Assembly (NCBI GenBank): GCA_964428185.1
Contig: CAYRXH010000027.1
Span: 1 to 29,175, forward strand
DNA from: CAYMAZ01 sp964428185
GTDB taxonomy: Bacteria > Bacteroidota > Bacteroidia > Bacteroidales > DTU049
Reading direction: 5' to 3'
DNA length: 29,175 nt
In this document: piece by piece, positions 24,312 through 29,175 of the stretch
Position numbering within the stretch: the first letter of the stretch is position 1
How the letters are laid out: each line of letters opens with the position of its first letter
The notes under the pieces: model-generated
The model's input: the letters and a program-made list of their open reading frames with translations, nothing else
What the model was told of the DNA's origin: nothing
Databases searched by the model: none
Translations under genes and position numbers: made by a program

Positions 24312-25757
24312 TTATTCTTTTTCCCTCATCAGTAGCCGTAAGAATTTTAATGGCTTCAATATTTTCAGTGCAAATGCACTTACAAGTGTCAGTGTTCCGC
24401 TCAGTGCAAATGCATGCAAAAGGTTGTTGGTCAATGTGTTGATGAAATAAATTCCGATGAGCATGATAATCAGCTGTAATAATAAAGTCAGGAGGTACCT
24501 CATGTCAGGCTTCATTTTAAACAGTAGTACAACATAGATAAGTTGTAAGAAGGCCGTAATTCCCTGTGTCGTCAGGGAAACTGCAGCTGCCCCCTGTTCT
24601 TTGTATAAAGGAATAAAAATCAGGTTCAGCACAATATTGAGCAGCATCCCGGAAAAGGCTATGATATTGAGTTTTTTCAGACTTCCGTTGGCTGTAAGAA
24701 GGGTGCCGAAAATATAAGTGGTTGAAACAGGAATAAAACAAAACATAAGGATTTTGAAAACTCGGGCAGCTTCCTTTGTATGACTATGGTACATGACTTC
24801 CATGATCTGGGTGCCATAAAATGCAGAAAAAACAGAAACAAAGGTGGAAAAAACAAACAACAGGCTGAATGAAATCCTGATGATTGGGAAGATATTGTCT
24901 TTTGTTTTTAACATCTTGGAGAAAAGAGGGAGCAAAATCACTGCAAATAAATATGCGATCATGTTAAAGGCATCCAGCAGACGATAGGCAGCAGCATATA
25001 TTCCTGCATGCTTGTTTCCGTTGTCAAGAAGTCGCTCTATCATTACAGAATCTACTCTGTTGTAAAATGTCATCAAAAGAATGAGCAAAGCAAAGGGGAA
25101 ACTCTGCTTCAGAATGAGAATGAAAAAAGGGACATTCCATGTGGGTCGTCTGAATTTTGCTTTCAAAATAACAATACAGAGGCAAATGATAAAAGTGCCT
25201 GTATATGCTACAGTTTGTGCATACAGAAACCATTCTATTTGAAATTTGCCTTCAAAAACATTTCCCCAGATCAAAACAGAACACAGGATAATCATCAGCA
25301 GGCGGTCAAGTACTGAAAGCAGACTATCAGTTTTAAACAGTTGCAATCCTGAAATGTTTGACCGGAGATAAAGGATGAAGGAAAGTAGAAACTGATTGAA
25401 GGATAAAAACAACAGAAAATGAAACTGCCGGCTATCGTATCCCAGCAAATAACCTGTGGTGAATGTAATCAGCAGATAGAGTCCTGCAAGCATGAATTTA
25501 AGCATGGAAATTCCTGAAAAATGCTTGTTCAGCAGATGTTCATTCTGAGCAATGTTCCGGTTGTTGTAATTTGTAATACCTAAATCGAGAAAAATATTGA
25601 ATAAAAAAGAAAAATTAAGCATTGCAAAATAGAACCCATATTCGGAAGACCCGGTCAGGTTCTGAATGGTCCTGTCAATCCCCAGTATCCAGATTGCTTT
25701 AATAATCAGATTGATTGCGAGCAGGATAAAAAGGCTTGTAAGAAATTTCTTTTGCAT
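24312..25757 (-). CDS. Wzx-type polysaccharide flippase (MOP superfamily)
   Basis: I chose the ATG at 25757 (481 residues, MQKKFLTSLFILLAINLIIKAIWILG), which removes 16 residues overlapping the promoter. The protein has about 14 hydrophobic helices and the family's typical loops (GSSEYGFYFAMLNFSFLFNIFLDLGITNYNNRNIAQ; FYNRVDSVMIERLLDNGNKHAGIYAAAYRLLDAFNMIAYLFAVILLPLFSKML). It would move lipid-linked oligosaccharide across the inner membrane for O-antigen or capsule assembly. It is divergent from the methyltransferase/glycosyltransferase pair, which fits a shared glycan task. It has its own promoter at 25795-25826. Confidence 0.93.
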   Translation of the reverse strand: MQKKFLTSLFILLAINLIIKAIWILGIDRTIQNLTGSSEYGFYFAMLNFSFLFNIFLDLGITNYNNRNIAQNEHLLNKHFSGISMLKFMLAGLYLLITFTTGYLLGYDSRQFHFLLFLSFNQFLLSFILYLRSNISGLQLFKTDSLLSVLDRLLMIILCSVLIWGNVFEGKFQIEWFLYAQTVAYTGTFIICLCIVILKAKFRRPTWNVPFFILILKQSFPFALLILLMTFYNRVDSVMIERLLDNGNKHAGIYAAAYRLLDAFNMIAYLFAVILLPLFSKMLKTKDNIFPIIRISFSLLFVFSTFVSVFSAFYGTQIMEVMYHSHTKEAARVFKILMFCFIPVSTTYIFGTLLTANGSLKKLNIIAFSGMLLNIVLNLIFIPLYKEQGAAAVSLTTQGITAFLQLIYVVLLFKMKPDMRYLLTLLLQLIIMLIGIYFINTLTNNLLHAFALSGTLTLVSAFALKILKPLKFLRLLMREKE

Positions 25758-25794
25758 TTTCAGTAAACAGAGTCTTCTAACGCAATAACATTCG

Positions 25795-25826
25795 CAAAAG
25801 TACATTATTATCTTGATCGCTTCAAA
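25795..25826 (-). promoter_or_regulatory. Bacteroidota-type promoter for the flippase gene
   Basis: On the - strand, TTTG (25826-25823), a 20-nt spacer and TACTTTTG (25802-25795) match TTTG-N19/21-TAnnTTTG. Transcription would start about 30 bases before the ATG at 25757. Confidence 0.68.
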
Positions 25827-25846
25827 TTTTCAAGGGGGAATTTTTG

Positions 25847-25854
25847 TAATTTTG
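25847..25854 (+). promoter_or_regulatory. possible -7 box for the methyltransferase gene
   Basis: TAATTTTG (25847-25854) fits the TAnnTTTG element and lies 18 bases before the ATG at 25873. No TTTG is found at the expected distance upstream, so this is weak. Confidence 0.35.
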
Positions 25855-25872
25855 CAGACAGAACCGAAACAA

Positions 25873-26679
25873 ATGACACTTGACAGGTTTTTTGAGTTAT
25901 TTGAGGAAGAGCTGAGATTGTTTCCGCAACTTACAGATTATCACAGATTTATTAATAATCCAAAATTGTATCTTTTCCGCAAATCTTACCTTGTTCAAAG
26001 GTATGAGTTCATGCTCAGGCATATTTCAAATCCTCCCTCACACATCCTGGATCTCGGATGTGGTTACGGCACTACTTCAATTCTGCTTGCCCTTCAGGGA
26101 CATCAGCTGCATGGAATTACTCTGGAATATTATTATGATCAGATTGAAAAGAGGCTAGATTATTGGTCTGCATTCGGAGATATTTCCTCACTGAAGTTTG
26201 AATATTTCGATTTTTTTGATTTACCCGAAGAAGAACAATATGATTACATCCTGTCAATTGATACTTTGCACCATATTGAGCCCTTCCGTGATGCAGCTCA
26301 AAAACTTCACCGCTTGTTGAAACCATCCGGAAAACTTATTGTTAGTGAGGAAAACGGGAATAATATCATTGCCCGTATGAAGCATTTCAGAGAACGGGGG
26401 TTCAGGAGAATTGCAAAGTATTATGATGAAAAGCTTCAGAAGGAAATTGTATTCGGGAATGAAAACACCAGAAGTCTGTCAGCATGGAAGAAGGAATTTT
26501 CAGGTACTCAGTTCAGATGTATTGAAGACAGTGTTGAATACATCAGATTTTATATGCCCGGCAAATACAGGAGGATGGATACAGAGAAAATTATTGACAG
26601 TGAGAATAAGTTATGGAAGAAATCTCCGTTACTGAGAGAATACTTTTTTTTCGGTTTTAACTTTGTGATGCAGAAATAA
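25873..26679 (+). CDS. class I SAM-dependent methyltransferase
   Basis: I chose the ATG at 25873 (268 residues, MTLDRFFELFEEEL) because an earlier ATG at 25813 lies upstream of the likely promoter. SAM-binding motif I is ILDLGCGYG (about 58-66), the acidic motif II follows at 'GITLEYYYDQ', and motif IV is YDYILSIDTLHHIEPF, followed by KPSGKLIVSEEN. The acceptor is unknown. The next gene is a GT4 glycosyltransferase only 3 bases away, and the divergent gene is a flippase. A sugar or lipid-carrier acceptor in surface glycan synthesis is therefore a reasonable inference. Confidence 0.9.
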   Translation: MTLDRFFELFEEELRLFPQLTDYHRFINNPKLYLFRKSYLVQRYEFMLRHISNPPSHILDLGCGYGTTSILLALQGHQLHGITLEYYYDQIEKRLDYWSAFGDISSLKFEYFDFFDLPEEEQYDYILSIDTLHHIEPFRDAAQKLHRLLKPSGKLIVSEENGNNIIARMKHFRERGFRRIAKYYDEKLQKEIVFGNENTRSLSAWKKEFSGTQFRCIEDSVEYIRFYMPGKYRRMDTEKIIDSENKLWKKSPLLREYFFFGFNFVMQK

Positions 26680-26682
26680 ATT

Positions 26683-27819
26683 ATGAAAATTGCTGTCAAT
26701 GTCCGATTGCTGGAAAAAGATCACCTGACAGGGATAGGAGTGTTTACTGTAGAAACTATGAAACGCCTGGCAGCAATGCATCCCGAGCATACATTTTATT
26801 TTATTTTTGATCAGAAACCGGATAGTGATTTTATTACTTCTGAAAATATTATCCCTTGTGTAACCGGAATAAAGTCACGACACAGGGCTGTTTTGCTAAA
26901 GTTGTGGTTTGAATATATCCTTCCTCCTTTACTGCGAAGAATCAAGCCTGATCTTTTCATTTCTCCTGATGGTTTTATGTCTTTGAGAACAGATGTACCT
27001 ACGCTTATTGTTATTCATGATATAAATTTTGAACACTTCCCGCAGCATCTCCCGAGATCCATTACAGCATTTTACAGAAAATATACCCCCCGCTATGTGG
27101 AAAAAGCCAGGCGGGTTGTTACAGTATCTGAATATTCAAAAAAGGACATTGCAGACACATATGGTGTCAGTTCACAGAAGATTGATGTTGTTTACAATGG
27201 TGCTGATTCGTGCTTTTGCCCTACCAATGAAGAGGTTAAGAAAGAAATCAGAGAGAAATATACATGTGGTGAACCTTACTTTTTGTTTGTCGGAACAATT
27301 CATCCTAGAAAAAATCTTGCAAATCAGCTGAGGGCATTTGATTTGTTTATGCAGAACCCGGACGTTTTGCCTCACCGGTTTCTGATTGTCGGTGAACGAT
27401 GGATATGGGACAAGGCCCTTCAAGAGACATATGATTCAATGAAGTATCGCAACCATGTTGTTTTTGTTGGGCGTCTTCCTTTTGATGAACTTGGTAGGGT
27501 GTATTCGGCTGCCACAGCCCTGATGTATGTTTCACTGTTTGAAGGCTTTGGAATTCCAATCATTGAGGGATTCTATTCTGGTACTGCAGTTATCACCTCA
27601 ACATCTTCATCGATGCCCGAGGTGGGCGGAGATGCTGCAGTATATGTCTCCCCTGATAATCCCGAAGAAATTGCAATCGCAATGTACAACATTGCATCTG
27701 ATGATACATATCGGAAAATGCTGATTCAGAAAGGACATATAAGAAAACAGTTGTTTACATGGGACAGAACTGCGGAACTTTTCTCTGAGTCAATCAAAAA
27801 GCTGCAATCTGAGATTTGA
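26683..27819 (+). CDS. GT4-family glycosyltransferase
   Basis: This 378-residue GT-B enzyme has an N-terminal domain opening MKIAVNVRLLEKDHLTGIGVFTVETMKRLA. The hinge region contains VTVSEYSKKDIADTYGV and IDVVYNGAD. The nucleotide-sugar domain has YFLFVGTIHPRKNL and the E-x7-E motif FEGFGIPIIEGFYSGTAVITS, followed by MPEVGGDAAVYVSPDNPEEIA. It resembles mannosyl- and glucosyltransferases of the RfaB/WbdB-like GT4 group. The donor and acceptor cannot be read from the sequence. It ends 8 bases from the convergent TPR gene, with no terminator visible. Confidence 0.94.
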   Translation: MKIAVNVRLLEKDHLTGIGVFTVETMKRLAAMHPEHTFYFIFDQKPDSDFITSENIIPCVTGIKSRHRAVLLKLWFEYILPPLLRRIKPDLFISPDGFMSLRTDVPTLIVIHDINFEHFPQHLPRSITAFYRKYTPRYVEKARRVVTVSEYSKKDIADTYGVSSQKIDVVYNGADSCFCPTNEEVKKEIREKYTCGEPYFLFVGTIHPRKNLANQLRAFDLFMQNPDVLPHRFLIVGERWIWDKALQETYDSMKYRNHVVFVGRLPFDELGRVYSAATALMYVSLFEGFGIPIIEGFYSGTAVITSTSSSMPEVGGDAAVYVSPDNPEEIAIAMYNIASDDTYRKMLIQKGHIRKQLFTWDRTAELFSESIKKLQSEI

Positions 27820-27827
27820 GGTGGGGC

Positions 27828-28919
27828 TCAATCGAAATTTGTCCTGAGAAATTTGGTTTTATGATTCAGAAGCAAATCATTATCCATGAACCATTCCAGG
27901 AAGGCATCCCACTGATCTTCATTGTTTTCAAGCCAGTTGTCAAATTCGGTCTGTGCCCCCGGAGAAAAGAGCCAGTAATTATATGCTTCAAAAACATTTG
28001 CATCAATCATTGATTTGTGATAATCAAACAATACATTTGGATATTCAGTATTAAACCCGTTTTCCCAGTATAGATCAATAAAAGTATGTCTGATGTCATT
28101 GATTGTATTCAGATTGATTTCTTGAATGCCAATTGTCGAAAGCATAATCAGTGGTTCATAAACAAGCACACCCCAGGGTAGTTGTATCTCGTCTGGATTT
28201 TTCAGGTCCTCAGGGGTAACATAGAGAACATTTTTGCAAAGACTGACTGTACAGCCTGTGTCGTTAAACGTTATTTCAGACTCAAGAGTTTTGTACATCA
28301 TTTCCCTGATATCAATTGAGCGGTCGCTCATTGGTTCAAGATTGGCCAGAATTTCTCAGTAAAGAAGTCCCCATATTTCGAAATCAGTGAGCATAAAAAT
28401 ATACGCGAGTCGGTGATAATTTGAAGCATATGTAGGATCAACATTGACTCCCTGTTCCCAGTATTCAATAGCTTTGTCATACAGTTCCTGCATAAACATA
28501 ACAACACCCTGCTCAAGATAGAGTCTGCCTGAGTTGGGGAATTTTTTCAGACCGTTCTGATAGGTCTTCATGTCCTTTTCTTTATCCCCGTTCATACTGT
28601 ATGAATTTCCCAGCATCTGCCAGGACTGATCAGTTGCGTCAGAAAATTTGATACATTTTTTAAAATATTTAATTGCGGTGACATAATCATCTTTCCAGAC
28701 ATATGCCAGCCCTATCTCATAATCATAGATATGACTTTTTTCGCCGAGGGATTTTGCCTGCTCTAACAATAGAATTGCTTCATCCAGTTGCCCGTTATCC
28801 ATGAGTTCTACAGCCTCTTCGGTGAGCCGTTCTGCTTGCGCCTGATCTTTCTGGGCAATGGAAGATAATGGCAGAATACAGATAACAATAATTGGAAAAA
28901 TAATTTTTTTGAATGTCAT
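27828..28919 (-). pseudogene. exported TPR protein split by an in-frame TGA
   Basis: One frame from ATG 28919 to 27828 would encode about 363 residues, interrupted by TGA at 28358-28356 (codon 188). The first part has a signal peptide (ending near SIAQKDQ) and tetratricopeptide repeats (ERLTEEAVELMDNGQLDEAILLLEQAK; YEIGLAYVWKDDYVTAIKYFKKC; LGNSYSMNGDKEKDMKTYQNGL; YLEQGVVMFMQELYDKAIEYWEQGV; NYHRLAYIFM). The second part (IDIREMMYKTLESEITF onwards, EAYNYWLFSPGAQTEFDNWLENNEDQWDAFLEWF) is the C-terminal domain normally fused to such repeats in Bacteroidota. The break reads GLLY-stop-EIL, and a GGA-to-TGA change would explain it. The first 187 residues could still be made as a secreted TPR protein. 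Confidence 0.78.
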
Positions 28920-29122
28920 TGCGCAGAAATTTTCTATATTTATTAACTCAACTAAATTAATAAAATTTTAAGAAAAAGGAATTTAATAACAACTCAACAT
29001 TCACAGATTGAATTATTAATGCTTGTGGTTATGGGTGTAGGTATTTGTATATCAAATAAATAGTGGTTTTGAACAGATGATTTTACTTCCTGTGACATTT
29101 CCTGGAAATACTGCATTTTGAT
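28920..29122. other. AT-rich gap between the TPR gene and the edge repeat
   Basis: About 200 bases with no gene. I see no clear promoter with both boxes for the TPR gene and no hairpin of note. Confidence 0.5.
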
Positions 29123-29172
29123 TATCTTTCTTCTAAAAATCCCTTCTGATGTATCTCGATTGATACAGAGCA
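29123..29172 (-). repeat. right copy of the 50-bp terminal inverted repeat
   Basis: This is the reverse complement of bases 1-50, identical over 50 bases. Read on the - strand from the window edge, the open frame enters from outside and ends at a TAA immediately after the repeat, about 17 codons. In the left copy the same frame runs 9 codons further because of a one-base difference beyond the repeat. Both copies therefore look like the same end of an outside element, pointing inward. Confidence 0.9.
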
Positions 29173-29175
29173 TTT

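Noticed and set aside
27828..28919. UGA read as glycine (as in SR1/Gracilibacteria), suggested by GLLY-stop-EIL
   Set aside because: TGA ends intact genes here (M16 peptidase at 11074, the GNAT-fold gene at 18358), and the gene content is clearly Bacteroidota.
1..29175. A 29-kb composite transposon bounded by the terminal repeats
   Set aside because: The interior holds housekeeping genes and no transposase or cargo; assembly ends at repeat copies explain it better.

Overview
The window is a stretch of chromosome from a member of the Bacteroidota. Four things point there. One secreted subtilase carries a type IX secretion (T9SS) C-terminal sorting domain. Several gene starts have TAnnTTTG promoter boxes, two of them with a TTTG box 20 nt upstream. 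There is a membrane-anchored AraC-type regulator. The DNA is AT-rich and the genes are short, housekeeping-like and closely spaced. I see no tRNA, rRNA, CRISPR array, prophage or complete insertion sequence.

Layout. (1) 1-4140: the left edge carries a 50-bp sequence that recurs inverted at the right edge (1-50 and 29123-29172). It is followed by two adjacent + strand genes, a calcineurin-like phosphoesterase and a large Cache-PAS-PAS-CBS-DUF294 sensor, both broken by in-frame stop codons, then a repeat-rich spacer and a bidirectional terminator. (2) 4141-7168: a sodium:solute symporter of the VC_2705 type and its small DUF4212 partner (- strand), divergent from an FNR/CRP-type regulator with a candidate Fe-S cysteine set. 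(3) 7181-10427: endonuclease III (-), then a compact divergent promoter, a subtilase and an overlapping outer-membrane-type protein (+), and a terminator. (4) 10436-12321: an O-methyltransferase and an M16 peptidase (-). (5) 12404-18337: a + strand run of AraC-type regulator, HAD phosphatase, MORN-repeat protein, lipoprotein, T9SS subtilase and BadF-type sugar kinase, closed by a terminator. (6) 18358-23615: a tight - strand operon of a LutA-like protein, RadC, UDP-GlcNAc 2-epimerase, a small membrane protein, a polysaccharide deacetylase and a FemAB/GNAT-like acyltransferase. (7) 23955-24305: a decayed GNAT acetyltransferase. (8) 24312-27819: a Wzx-type flippase (-) divergent from a methyltransferase and a GT4 glycosyltransferase (+). 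(9) 27828-28919: a TPR protein gene (-) split by an in-frame TGA.

How the genes fit together. Regions 6 and 8 look like surface-glycan functions: amino-sugar epimerisation, sugar phosphorylation, deacetylation, flipping and glycosyl transfer. The two subtilases, the outer-membrane-type protein and the lipoprotein form an envelope/secreted set. The symporter, DUF4212, Cache/DUF294 and FNR-like genes look like a solute-uptake module whose sensor is now broken.

The most unusual property is that four separate loci carry seven in-frame stop codons (TAA, TAG and TGA are all represented) with no frameshift seen, while every other gene is intact and uses ordinary stops. I read this as recent point-mutation decay. 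Readthrough or assembly error are alternatives that can be tested.
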